Assembly: GCA_040357565.1 (NCBI GenBank)
Contig: JBDODJ010000075.1
Source of the DNA: Cercozoa sp. M6MM
Taxonomy: Eukaryota; Endomyxa: Ascetosporea
Length of the DNA stretch: 55,888 nucleotides
Direction: 5' to 3' (one strand)
Shown: positions 11,533 through 22,660 of the stretch, piece by piece
Layout of the letters: every line of letters starts with the position of its first letter
Numbering within the stretch: the first letter of the stretch is position 1
Position numbers and translations under genes: made by a program
Notes under the pieces: model-generated
What the model saw: the letters and a program-made list of their open reading frames with translations, nothing else
What the model was told of the DNA's origin: nothing
Databases searched by the model: none

Positions 11533-13333
11533 ATGGGACGCACCAACACTGCGTCTGCATGGACCAACGATCTCGACGACTGTCTCAAACGCGTATCAGT
11601 CCCTTTAGTCGGCAGTGAGTTTTACACGGTGTTTGGTTTTTTAGCAAGTCGAACAGGTTTCTGTCGAGCATCGCATCGACTGGGATGAGGTGAAAACTGC
11701 CTTAAGTATCTGCCTGTTTCGGGTGACCTTGAGACGGGAAATGTGTTTTAGGTGTCCAAGTACGTTCCTGGCATGACTTCAAGCGCTTGTTGCACACGCT
11801 GGACCAGCAGCTTCAAGGAAGCCTCGCGCCGACAGCCGTGGACTGAGGTACTGTATCCATGACGTCTTTCTGTCTTTTCCTTCCCTAGCACCAACGTTTT
11901 TTGATTCAGGGCGAAAGAGATCTTCTGCGAGGACTTGTTGCAGAAGCAGTTGGAAATGAGGTACATTTTTGATAGGCAGGATCAACTGAAAACAGATTTC
12001 AAACCACTGCGCAGAAAGAGGTCAACTTGCGAACTGCCGACTGGCGACGCATAGCAAGTATGATGAGACGCCGCACATGCAAGCAGTAAGACTTTGCTTC
12101 CCTTGCACTTTTTAACGGTCGCGAGGGTGCAGTTAGCTTGTGACCCTACTGTGCAGAGTGAGAGACCAGTGGAACCTGCAGCTGGACCCAAAGATTGACC
12201 GCGATCGCTGGTCTGAAGAAGAGAACGTGATCATCCTGAAACTTCACGTACTTTCAGTTTATCTCTGGCTTTTAATTGTGCATTTTGTTGCAAAAAAACT
12301 GAACTCAACAATCACTCTATTTTGAAGGTTCGTTTTGGCACTTCGTGGACGAAAATCGCGCGTAATCTGCTTGATTAAACTGTTCAAATAATATTTTGGG
12401 TGCCTCATTTACTTCTGCGTAGGCGAGTTGAACAAGGAGCGTCGAACACGAGGGAAGGATACTCGCCGAACCGACAATCAAATTAAGGTAAACTACAGTG
12501 TCAGTGGAAGACTCGGAGTGTACCCGACGCATCATGTTTATGCGTGAACAGAACCACTGGTACTCTACGCTGCGCAAGCGCGCTGGTGAAGTCGAAGTTT
12601 CTGCTGCTCAGCTGGTGAAACGCAAGGTGAGAATTAGCTTTATTGGATCAATTTCAGTTGGAATGGATACCGAATGAAGTACGCGTGTTGTACATACATT
12701 GCAGAGCGTCCCGAAGCGAGTGGCCTCTCGCCGTGTCGCTGAAGAGTTGGACAACTACATCAGCGATGACGAGGACACGCAACTGCAGGCGCAGATGGAA
12801 GCCGAACTGGCCGGAGCTCATGCCAACGAAGAAACGGCGGGCGATGGCGACTCACAGGACACGCAGAGTCCAACGCACGAGTCAACAACGCCAGGCGGTG
12901 TCACTCCTGATCATGAGGAGACAACGCCATCCCACGGGGATATAGTTGATCGCGAGGACGATGCACGCGACCCACTGCCGCCGCAGATCGAAATTCCAAT
13001 GCGTCGTCATGATTTGGTACTTTTGTGTTTCTTGAGTTCTTAGGTGTCAGTCAATTGAGTTCTGCTAGGACATGATTCCTTCGCTGGCACCTTCGATTGC
13101 CTCCGATGCTGTGCCTAGTCTGGCTCCGTTTGCATCTTTCAACATCAGTCTGCCCCCTTACAACGAGCAGGTCGCAGAATCTTCTGTCCCAACAGTCATG
13201 CAAAAACTGAAGTTGACTTTTATGCAGGGAGTGCACAATAGTCCGCGATATCGCTTGCAGGTACCGTTCATACCCTTTTGCTCTATAGATAGCACTATAT
13301 ATATATATATATATATACACACTATATATATAT

Positions 13334-13384
<51 letters not shown>

Positions 13385-14140
13385 GCAGTTGCATCCACGA
13401 ACGCCAATATCACGCTCGCCGCACCTCTTCGTCACTCGGCCTTCCAAGCGAAGGTACCAATGTCACCTACCAATGTCACCTTCCTGTTGTGTAAAATCAG
13501 TTGGCTTAATACACTGGCTGCAGGCGGTGCAGCGCGGAGGAAGGCGGCGACGTTGCAGAAGAAGATCGTTCGACGCCTCGTCGCAAAGCAGCCAAGGAAG
13601 TTCATTTGGACGATTCGCTTCGAGTGGTACTGACTGTCCAAACTGAAGTGGTGTTTCTAAAGCAACGGATTCGAAAAAGTGTATTGTTTCAGCCCGAGAA
13701 TCCGTTGTTTTCGACCGTGTCGCTGCACGGCTTTAGCGAACTCGTAGATGAGACATCACTTTCTCCGAACGCGCCACAGCTGGCCCTGAGTGAACCGTCG
13801 AGCGCTTTCGTGTCGCGTGGCCACTTGCACGGTCGACTGGACGAGCCGGGCTTTCGCTTGCGTCTGCAGCGTCGTGAGGATTCCACGCCAGGTAAATTCA
13901 CATCTCCGGTTAGTTTGCTCAACTCAGGTACTGCTTGCAGTCCTGTCGGAGCACTCCATGGCAGGCACTCTTCCAGACGACCCACTCTTCCTTTCAAGCG
14001 AAGCTGGTACTGACTGCGAATCAGTACGAATTGTCACCGTGTCAGTTTAAATTTACGTTTGAAATGTTGCAGGAGCACTGACCCCTGGAGTGTTCCGAGT
14101 CACCTCAAAGTCGCCTCTTATCTTCACGGACATGATCTAG
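11533..14140 (+). CDS. 3R-MYB transcription factor
   Basis: Start MGRTNTASAWTNDLDDCL at 11,533. Three MYB repeats are assembled over short exons. R1: WTNDLDDCL, then IDWDEVSKYVPGMTSSACCTR with W. R2: PWTEAERDLLRGLV, then DWRRIASMMRRRTCKQCRVR with DQW. R3: DRWSEEENVIILKLH, GTSWTKIAR, then TDNQIKNHWYSTLRKR, where NHW crosses a 60-base intron. TDNQIKNHW is the diagnostic R3 recognition helix. Between IAR and RTDNQIK there is a basic stretch of about 11 extra residues (LNKERRTRGKD) in place of the usual LLPG turn. After the MYB domain come an acidic Asp/Glu/Thr-rich region, a Pro/Ser-rich middle and a C-terminus SPLIFTDMI, TAG at 14,138-14,140. 3R-MYBs typically control G2/M genes; the role here is inferred. 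Confidence 0.85.
13297..13385. repeat. (TA)n-(GT)n compound microsatellite in a MYB intron
   Basis: AT-rich dinucleotide runs followed by about 23 GT units, entirely inside the intron that ends before LHPRTPISRSP. It does not disturb the frame. Confidence 0.92.
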
Positions 14141-14540
14141 TTTCGCCCCGGCCGCTCACAGCAGGTCATGTTTCGTTCCCCTCTTGCCGTGGCTGCCCGT
14201 GCCAACAGCTTCCCTAAAATTTGAGTTTAAATTTAAACTTAGTATCCTGGAATTCCGGCCTAGAAACGAAAACAAACTGGAAACTGGTGGGCACTACCGG
14301 CGCTCGTTATTTTAACTTATTCATAACGTTAACATAACATTAAACTTAGTCTCGGAAACCCTAGCGCTGACTTCCGTGTTTCCCGCGCGAAAAATGGGAG
14401 AAACTGGCAGGATTAAAAAAACCAGTTGCACGTCTAGGCGATCGGTCTCGCCGGTTCATTTGGGATTTTGTGGAAGCTTTGCCCACGAAAGCTGCCTAAA
14501 AGCGGGAGTTGCATCGGCTGAACCCACGTAGCAGGTTGAC
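14141..14540. other. Intergenic, nothing recognised
   Basis: No coding exon seen. AT-rich palindromic words (GTTTAAATTTAAAC) occur near 14,225 and a related word near 14,045. Holds the MYB 3' end and probably the retinol-saturase promoter. Confidence 0.5.
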
Positions 14541-17223
14541 ATGAGGGACATGGGCATTTTTGTGGCGTCTTTCGTGGACAGCTCGGTGCAGCTCGTTGCG
14601 TTTTTCATCGCAAGCGCTCGTACTCCACGCATACAGCTGAAACACATTTCATTAACTTGCGCACTGTGTGGGCTTTGCAGTGTTTCTTTTCGCCAGCTTG
14701 AGCTTTGTTCGGCGCGCAGGTCAGAAAAACGAAGAGTGGCAACGCATTCTTTCCTTGGTATTTTTGAGCTTCAGCTGGTCTGGGGATGAACAGCTTGTAG
14801 CATTTACGCTAAGAGGAAAGCCAAAAAATCAAACCTAGAGTGCTAATTGTGTCTGGTTGTGGCATCATTCAGTTGACCAAGTCTCGCGTTCCTCCGCACA
14901 AGCGCGCTTTGTCTCGAAGAAATCTCCCGAGCGAGGCTGATGTGATCGTGATTGGGTCCGGTTTAGGAGGTCTAACAACAGCAAGTACGCCTTTGATCTG
15001 TGCTTGGTTTGGTTTTACAAAGCTGTATCTGGGCAGTTCTGCTGGCCAAGAAGGGCAAGCGAGTGCTGGTGCTGGAGCAGCACTACGTGGCCGGCGGCTG
15101 TACACACGTGTGGACAGCGTCGGCACCTTCTGAGGACGAACCTGGCAGTCCGCACTTACAGTTCGAGTTCGACTCGGGCATTCACTACCTGGTGTGTGTA
15201 CATGTTCAGTCGTTCCTTCTGATTTGATTTAACTGACAGCTTTTATTGAGAACTGCAACTTGACCGAAGCTTCACTTACCGATTGATTTGAAGGGTTCGG
15301 AACTCGGTGATCGCTCGTGGTTCTCGCCGGTGCGCTGGCTATTTCGCAAGCTGTCGGCCGGCAGTGTCAGTTTCGATTACTGTGAGTCGGAACACACGGA
15401 CGTGATGCGACTCCACTCGGACGCCGCCGATGCCGCGCCGCGTGCAGCTTTGCTTTCGCGCGGACGCGAGGCCACACAGGAGCAGTACCGGTGCCGGTTC
15501 CCTCGCTATGCCAAAGCTATCGATCGCTTCTTCCGCGAGTCGAAACTAGCGCCGACAAGTCTGGTGTTGGCACTGGTGCTGAACATGCTGAATGCGCCGC
15601 AGTGGCTACGCGCGTGTTTCAGCCGCGTGCGACGGCGTTTCTTGGAAGCGAGTGTGGCGGCCAAACTCGACGAACTGGGCATTGACGACGCCATGTGCCG
15701 AGCCGCGCTGACGCTGAACTCGGGTGATCACGGCGAACTACCAGACAGCGCGTGCTTTGCCGTGCAGAGTGCCATCTTTGAGCACTACGTGCGAGGTGAT
15801 GCCACCATGCCGAAAGACGGCAGTGACAGTATCGCACGCACCCTGTGTCGACACTTGTTTCAAGTGGGCGGCATCGCTCTCGTTCGCGCACGCGTCGATC
15901 GAATTCTCGTCGGCATTCGCAAAGACGAACTGTGCGCCACTGGCGTGCGCTTGGAGGATGGTGTACGTTGCTCCACCTGACACCTTTTCCCTGTCTGCCT
16001 ACTGTCTTACTCCTTTCAACATGACAGCGCGTGGTGACAGCACCGCAAGTAGTGTCTGCAGCTGGAGTGCATGCCACCTGGAAACACCTCGTCGATTTGA
16101 ACACATGCGAACGCGTTGCTGTGCACGGGTAGTGTTGTATCCTCCATCCCTTGATCCCTACTTCCCTATATTTTAAAACAGCAACGCCCACGTGAAGCAG
16201 CAAGTCGCTGACTTGCATGCATGTACCTGCCTTTACCCCTTAGTGCACCTTCTACCCCATACCCTACCCCTGACACTGTCGACAGTGAAAACAAGTCACC
16301 TCAGTCTGGGCACATCGCCGGCGCACACGATTTGTTTCGTCGGACTCGAAGGCAGCAGTCAATCGCTCGGCCTGCCTGCACACAACATGTAGTCTGAACA
16401 CACATCCCTCACGACATCCTCTTACCCCCCCCCCCGAACAGTTGGAGCTGGAAGACCGACCTCGACCTGGCGTCGGCCGTGGCGCGAATGCAGAGCTGCG
16501 GCGATGACCTGGACGCCGCCTATGGCACAACCAATAACGACGACGACTACAGTGCCGAAAACAGCAAGGCGAAGAAACACAACAAGGCGAAGAAACACAA
16601 GGAACACAACAGGAAGGAAAACAAAAAGGAACACAACAGGAAGGAAGACAACGAGGACAAGGAAGAGGACGAAACGGAAGACGAGGTGTTTGACATGACG
16701 TTTGTCAACTTCCCGAGCGCCAAGCAGACGCACCAACGAGGCGCACGCAGTGCCACAGCCACAGTGATCGCACGCGGCTGCCGTTTCTCCCAGTGGGCCG
16801 AGTGGCACGACTCCTCCACCGGTCAGCGCGGCTACAACTACGCGCTGCTCAAGGAGCGCATCACACGCGTCATGCTGGCGCACCTCTTCCGCGTGGCGCC
16901 GCACCTCCGCGACCGCGTGCGATACACTGCCTGTACTGCCTCAACTAGGGGGGGGGGGGGAAGAAGGGGGTAAAACTGTATATTTAGTGGCAACGCCTTT
17001 GACGACACGGTGCTACATCGCGGCGCCACACGGCGAGAGTTACGGACTAGCGGCCACGACGCGACGTTTCGGCGCTCTCTTCGACGGCACACTGTCGCCG
17101 CGCACGCCAGTGCGAAACCTCTTTCTCAGTGGACAAGATGTCTTCATGCCTGGTGTGTGCGGAGCCTTACTTGGCGGCCTCTGCTGCGCCGTCTCTATGC
17201 ATGGATTCTCCGTGCTCTGGTAG
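14541..17223 (+). CDS. Retinol-saturase/carotenoid-isomerase-like FAD oxidoreductase
   Basis: Family members saturate or isomerise polyene chains using FAD. N-terminal exons give a hydrophobic anchor ([33 protein letters not shown]). Then [18 protein letters not shown], the Rossmann dinucleotide motif, and [19 protein letters not shown] with AGGCTHVW and [10 protein letters not shown], all diagnostic. A long exon (15,294-15,960) follows, then [66 protein letters not shown] and the C-terminal [21 protein letters not shown] repetitive charged insert ([19 protein letters not shown] and acidic continuation, 16,564-16,690) interrupts the second half. The ATG at 14,541 or 14,550 is inferred. A further exon AFLNTYLSRIVATSS (17,333 on) might extend the C-terminus. 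Confidence 0.83.
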
Positions 17224-17641
17224 ATTGGGGCTTTTTGCCTCCATTCAGTGAGATGCAGTTTTTTTTAATCACTCGAGTTAAAGGAGAAACTCAAGGTGAT
17301 GTTTTTTCTGTATCACGTCGTCCCAGGCCTTTCTCAACACGTACCTCAGTCGTATCGTAGCCACGAGTAGTATGCGATCGGCGATCGATGAGCGATACCA
17401 GACACTGTCGCACATGCGCCGAAACAGCCACGAGGGATCGGAGTCTCTTGCTCCGGATTTCCGTGCAGTGACTGCCAGCTGTGACACTTTTGTTTTTGTT
17501 TCATTACATCAGCCGTGTCTGTACACCAGCGTGCGTACACCCGTAGACCACTCGTACTTGGTAAAGGTGTCACCTTTTCGTTGATTCTGATAGGGATTTG
17601 GAGAGCAAGTCCCTTTCTCCAGGAGGCAACAAACTGGAATC

Positions 17642-18837
17642 ATGAAGCTGTTGGTGACTGCTGCTTTGGCTGCTGCTGCTGGAGTCCACGGCTTTTCTTG
17701 CTCGTCGTTTACGGTAACTTCCAGTTTTAGTTTGTCAATAAACACCGTTTCCTGAATGTGATTTTGCCTTCGCGCAGACGACATTCCCGAGCGGTACTGC
17801 GGACTCCACGAAGCGCGCCGAGATGCGAGCGTGCCTCTCACAGCACGTCGACGACATCACGGGCAACACACAGTACTGTGGTGCTGTGATGCACCAGATT
17901 CCCACTGGCGAGCACAAGCTCACTTGCTATGAATGTATGCCCCCTCACACCCCCCCCCCTGACGACTCATGAATTAAGAATCCTTTCATGTGTCATTGAA
18001 TGTATCAAACATCTAATGTCTCAATAGTGCCATCTTCGAGCTGTCCGATCGACAAGAATGCCGCTGCCGGTCAGGCCGGCATCTCTGTCTCGAACAACAA
18101 CAACATTCTCCATGCTGCTTGGTACAGTGCGTTGTTTGTCTGACGGTTGCTTCGAATCTTGCATGCAGTGGTGTGCGACCGACCCTCACGCCAGCGTACG
18201 CACCCATGGACGGCTGCCGCATGGGCCCTTACCCATTCGGCCAGAACGAGTGGATTATTGACAATGCTTACCGTAATGAAGTCTTTGTATCAGTGCACAC
18301 AGTCAGTGCGTGTAAATTTGTACCGAGTGTTTGCAGCGGATGGTGAGGACTTTGTCGAGGACTGTCTGACGCACTGTGCTACCGTCGGAGTGACCGACCC
18401 GAACTCGCCGACACTGCACCACATCGGCTTGCTTTCGCTGTTCCGGCCCGCCACGTACCTCTGCTTTCCCTGTTCTGTTTTGCACACTGGTGTTTGTACA
18501 GTGGCGACACGCGAGTGTCCTGCGTATGCTCCAAGGCTGCTGTATTAAAACTCTCACTCTGCCATTTGTGGAGTGCAGTAATTAAGTCGTTCCCATGTGT
18601 GCGCAGGACACTGCCGCCGACACGTCCAGCACGTGCACCACAAATCCGTACAGTTGCCCACTCCCAGACGGTCACACATACGATCCCAAGTGCGTCTATA
18701 ACTCGTACCTCTTTCCTTTCTTTGTCTGTGTGTCTGTGTGATTTGTCGTTCACGCCGTGTGCAGTGCCGGAATCGCTCAGTACCATTACGTGTTTTACAA
18801 CAACCACATGAACGTGCCGTCGGTTCCCGAGTTCTAA
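17642..18837 (+). CDS. Cysteine-rich secreted protein, unknown family
   Basis: Start MKLLVTAALAAAAGVHGFSC at 17,642 is a clear signal peptide. Exons: TTFPSGTADSTKRAEMRACL, HVDDITGNTQYCGAVMHQIP, KLTCYE, then SSSCPIDKNAAAGQAG and NNNNILHAAC, then TPAYAPMDGCRMGPYPFGQN, then DGEDFVEDCLTHCATVGVTD, GDTRVSCVCSKAAV, STCTTNPYSCPLPDGHTYDP and AGIAQYHYVFYNNHMN, ending VPSVPEF with TAA at 18,835-18,837. There are about 15 cysteines in roughly 250 residues, which suggests a disulfide-stabilised extracellular or wall protein. One donor near 18,420 is not a plain GT site, so one exon join is unsure. No enzyme motif recognised. Confidence 0.66.
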
Positions 18838-19591
18838 GTTCTGACACGACGACTACAAACGACGTATGCCCAAACTGAACGTCAGAGTTTCGTCGGATAT
18901 CTTGCAGACTGGGCTCTGCTTTGCATCCTAACACGGGAACGGTTGCAATCCAAGGCGTTTAAGGAAGAAGAAGTCATTACTAAGGAGCACAACTGCGAAC
19001 GCCGTCTAACGCGCGTCTTTGCAGTGAAATCTATTTTCTTAACGATGTGGTTCGTCTGCACGCAAATCGGGTACCTTGACCGAACAACAAACTAGCCCTA
19101 GTCGTAGACTTAATGGCCCTGGAGCGGTCGGCCACGGTCAGCCGCAAGCCTCAGGGTACCGCGTGGCAAGCGCTTCGCTCGCAGCCTTGCCTGGCTGCAT
19201 CATGGCCACGTAGATGGTGCAGTCCATATGGCAAGGAGCGCGTGCGAATAACTGCCACGCGTGCTCAGGCGACGCAAAGTAAGCCGCATGTTCTACACAG
19301 ATACTTGTGCGCATGACACACAAAGTAGGCCACATGCTCCACAGACTCGCATTATATACCATCAGCCTCGTCGCCGTCACTTTGAGTGCTGGAAACAAGA
19401 GCATTGTCGATGCAGTAATTGGACGCGGCTGCGTGCCGCTGCGCCGACCTGTATCAAATTGAAGCAGGCTCCTTAAGGTTGCGGGGAGACAAACAGAAAG
19501 TCACCAAGCAATATTCTCCTCACTGGAGAGGTGCACACCGAACTTCTTCCAGGCTATAAAAAAGTGAAAAATCACAAGCATGTGCGAAGAT
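18838..19591. other. Intergenic, nothing firmly coding
   Basis: Open frames at 19,113-19,404 on both strands have no family features. Two imperfect copies of AAGTARGCCRCATGYTC lie near 19,278 and 19,322. Confidence 0.45.
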
Positions 19592-21153
19592 TCAACAGAT
19601 AGTACCGTCATGGTTCGTCTGTACCAACAGAGGGAACGGCGCGACATCAATGGCGTCTTCTATGAAACGAGATAATGCATGCTCACACATCGCAAACATT
19701 TGAAACGACTCACCTGCCACCGAGTCGCCCAAGCGAGCAAGTAGCCGTTCTTGCGCCGACTGTTCCAGAGCTGTCACAAGCAGTCTATCGCACGATGTGC
19801 GGTCACGGGTCACGACCGCTCTACGTATCGAGGATAGAAGACATGTGCAACTATGGCACTGCATGAATAATACCCCAGCTTTGACGAGCAAATCGAGAGG
19901 TATGTGGGTGCTCTGCAACAAACAAACAGTGCAACTATTGAGGCAACAGACATGAGGGCAGCAGATACACGAGCTCGCTGGTCACGAGCCATTCGATCGC
20001 GTGGTAGACGTCACATGCCTGTCCACACAAAGTAATATGGATTGATTGAATGAATGCAGCTCGTAGTTACATTTGTGAGCGTTTCACGCACAAGGAATCC
20101 GACAGGCCACTTGTATCTACACAAAACATGTGATGACTACACGCTTTTGCTAGAGATTTCCGCTGGTTCCATGGTGTGTGCATTACAGAGTCACTATTCC
20201 ACTATGTACCGAAGAAGCTTGCGTAGGTTGCGGCCGAATGACATGTCCAGCACGCGATAGTTTACTAGATACCGACAGAAATGAAATGCAGATAGGCGCA
20301 TAGACTTGTTGAAGCACACATGATACCTGCGACAGAAAAAGACTGCTGCCAGTGAGCCAAGTCGCCTTCCGGCAACGGCTTGACACCTGCAAGAAGTGCC
20401 CGATTTTCCCTCCATCTCACCTCACTCTGCGATATATAGATATTGATATACAGAGCAGATACCAGTGAGGATGCCAACATAGCCGGCCCAAGAGGTCGCG
20501 ATGAACAAGCTACGAAAGCACGCAAACACAAACAACCATATCAACAAAAATAAAGAAATAAAGCAATGAATAAGTAAATTTAAATGAATAAAAAATGATT
20601 CAATATGATTTAAACTCGGTACGTGCGACCCGCCTTGCGAACGTCTAATTCAAGCGTGACATCGCGAAGAAAATCCATTTCCCAATCCATGGACCTAATG
20701 TGCAGCAAGCTGTCCCCTCGCGCGTTGAGGGGAGCCATCACTGAGGTACACGCTGCACTTGCCTGGTGACACAGCATAAATGGAGTTTCCATTGCTCGTG
20801 AGAAGCACACTAAAGTACCTCATACACAAGTTGCAGTGCCGTCAGCTTGCCCAGCGGAATGTTCATCTGCTGAGAGATAGCACGCAGCTCGCGTGAGTAG
20901 AGCACCCAGTTGGCACGTGTGGCCTAGGCAAAGAGGGTAAAGGCAGGAAAAGAGCGGAGAGCTAAACATATCATACGACTTTCAAACACCCGGTGACAAA
21001 GGAAGATGTGATCGAATTTTCACTGCACACTTCATCAACGAAAGCGAGTGCCTGGCCGAGTGCCTCACTGTTGGCGTAGTATTCACACACGCTGCTCCAT
21101 CTTTCGGCAGGAGGTTGATCTAAATCCAGGACGAATCGAGGAATTCCTGCCAT
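19592..21153 (-). CDS. Acid-ceramidase/NAAA-type Ntn lipid amidase
   Basis: This family hydrolyses N-acyl lipids in acidic compartments after self-cleavage before a nucleophilic cysteine. The first recognised exon, MAGIPRFVLDLDQPPAERW, is the N-terminal beta-subunit signature. TRANWVLYSRELRAISQQM and PLGKLTALQLVYE follow. A 53-base intron joins to ASAACTSVMAPLNARGDS, where Cys of CTS is the predicted nucleophile and processing site, and LLHIRSMDWEMDFLRDVTLE. Downstream: IATSWAGYVGILTG, MRLSAFHFCR, an exon with MFAMCEHALSRFIEDAIDV, and PFPLLVQTNHDG, the family LVQTNxD motif. The frame ends soon after (19,592), shorter than animal NAAA. No signal peptide is seen; a further 5' exon may lie at 21,154-21,330. 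Exon order and motifs make the family firm. Confidence 0.78.
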
Positions 21154-21159
21154 TGTTGC

Positions 21160-21855
21160 TGCGCCGGACTACAATAAGGGAGGTTCTTGGTTTCACAAGT
21201 TTAAAAAAAAAGAAAAACGGTTTAAAGCACTGCAGAAGGGTTACTCAGAAATATGGATGAGGAATACCTACCACAGAGAACAGATGGACACCGTGCAGCA
21301 GACTTAAAAGACCGAAGAAGAAGAATCGAATAATTTTATTTCAGCAGCTCTGCGGCCGTACAAAAACTCGCATTGGGCCAAAATAACAAAATATAGCAAG
21401 TTCCTCTGTGCGTTTACAGATTGCGCACGCGTGTGCTTGTCTCGTGCGCAAGCCGTTTTCTGCTGCGTAATCTAAATGAATGCCAATCTTGTCGATCAGC
21501 TTCCTTCATCAACAGTCCTGGACTGGACCGGCACTCGAGTCGAAGAGCGCATAGGAAACTGACCAGTTTGGGTAGGGAATCCTTGAGCGAGCTTTTGCAG
21601 CTGAACTCAAAGAAGGGGGCTCTCTCGATTGGGAAATCTGATCCCGGGTCAGGCCCTTCTGCTTACTTGCGCCAACTTAAGTACTTCGGAACCCTCACTT
21701 AATTCACTCAGTTCTTGCGTTCCTTAGTTTTGTTTCTCATTTGACCAACAAAGTACCCTAAATTTACTGAGGCCTGACCTATCTGACCGTTACGTTAACA
21801 GACTCGTCTCAACGCAATGACCGATGAAAGAAAGCAGATCAGAGTCACAAAGCTA
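21160..21855. other. Intergenic, no gene recognised
   Basis: Between the amidase 5' end and the RGS 3' end. A 93-codon plus-strand frame (21,421-21,702) has no recognisable feature. May hold an upstream amidase exon. Confidence 0.4.
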
Positions 21856-22410
21856 CTAGGAGGCAGGTCCGCGCAGACGCAGTCCCGATAGATCTGACCG
21901 ACAGGAGGGTAGGGGGGGGAGGGTAGGGTAGGGGGGTAGGGTAGGGTAAGGGAAGGGGGTAAGGGGAGGGGGTACAGTTGCGATAGATCTCCGAGTCGAA
22001 GAACTTGGGCAGCGAGTCCGTGGCCATGAGGTGCTTGATGTCACTGCACACACACACATACATACACACTTTACCCCCCCCCCCAGGCAGGAGTGCATAC
22101 GTGAAGGCGTCGATAAAGACGGAGCGCCGGTCGAAGGAGGACAGGTCGCGCCAGTGTCGGAAGGCGAAGCGCAGAGCACGCGAGATCTGCGACGGCAGAT
22201 TTATGCGCAGCGGCGCTTCCTCCGCCAGGTACTACAAGGTAGGGGGGTAAACCTCGCACAGGTAAAGGTCGCACAAGTAAAGGTCGCACAGGTAAAGGTC
22301 GCACAGGTAGGGGGGTAAAAGATAGGGGGTAAAACCTGATTCCAAATCCGACGCGCCGTTTTGTCGGCGAAACTGCGCTGCTTCCGCGGCAGACTATTTC
22401 AGTGGGGGGG
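21856..22410 (-). CDS. RGS-domain protein, C-terminal part (5' end lost in gap)
   Basis: RGS domains accelerate GTP hydrolysis by G-alpha. Exons in sense order: RKQRSFADKTARRIWNQ, YLAEEAPLRINLPSQ, ISRALRFAFRHWRDLSSF with DRRSVFIDAFT, then DIKHLMATDSLPKFFDSEIY. This matches the second half of an RGS box: the IYxxFLxxxAPxxINL helix turn and the terminal LMxxDSxPxFLxSxxY helix. The last exon reads NYLSGLRLRGPAS, TAG at 21,856-21,858. Everything upstream of RKQRS lies in or beyond the 100-N gap at 22,421. Two introns are C-rich in sense; the first contains a 15-base unit repeated about four times, and the last is flanked by a direct repeat. Confidence 0.75.
22250..22312. repeat. 15-bp tandem repeat inside an RGS intron
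   Basis: About four copies of TCGCACAGGTAAAGG (plus strand) in a row, with minor changes, between two exons of the RGS domain. Each copy contains an AGGTAAAG word. On the sense (minus) strand this reads CCTTTACCTGTGCGA. Confidence 0.85.
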
Positions 22411-22420
22411 GGGGGGGGGG

Positions 22421-22520
22421 NNNNNNNNNNNNNNNNNNNNNNNNNNNNNNNNNNNNNNNNNNNNNNNNNNNNNNNNNNNNNNNNNNNNNNNNNNNNNNNN
22501 NNNNNNNNNNNNNNNNNNNN
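22421..22520. other. Assembly gap (100 N)
   Basis: Exactly 100 N, a conventional placeholder of unknown true size. The left flank is a poly-G run, the right flank is (AC)n(AT)n. The RGS 5' end and, as placed, the 5' part of the following GST would have to lie here. Confidence 0.98.

Positions 22521-22567
<47 letters not shown>
22521..22567. repeat. (AC)n(AT)n microsatellite next to the gap
   Basis: AC units then AT units, followed by decayed GGTATATATA words to about 22,620. It lies in the intron just 5' of a GST C-terminal exon, the same context as the (CA)n at the left window edge. Confidence 0.93.
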
Positions 22568-22569
<2 letters not shown>

Positions 22570-22660
22570 TATCTATAGGTATATATAGGTATTTATAGGT
22601 GTATAGGTATATACAGTACATAGGTACAGACAGATTATGTTCAGTAAATACTGATGACAG

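Noticed and set aside
19113-19404. Opposing open frames of 67 and 88 codons
   Set aside because: No motif, no splice context and they overlap each other; chance frames are likely.
22005-22318. Plus-strand open frames over the RGS exons
   Set aside because: Shadows of the minus-strand RGS domain; the minus frame carries the family motifs.
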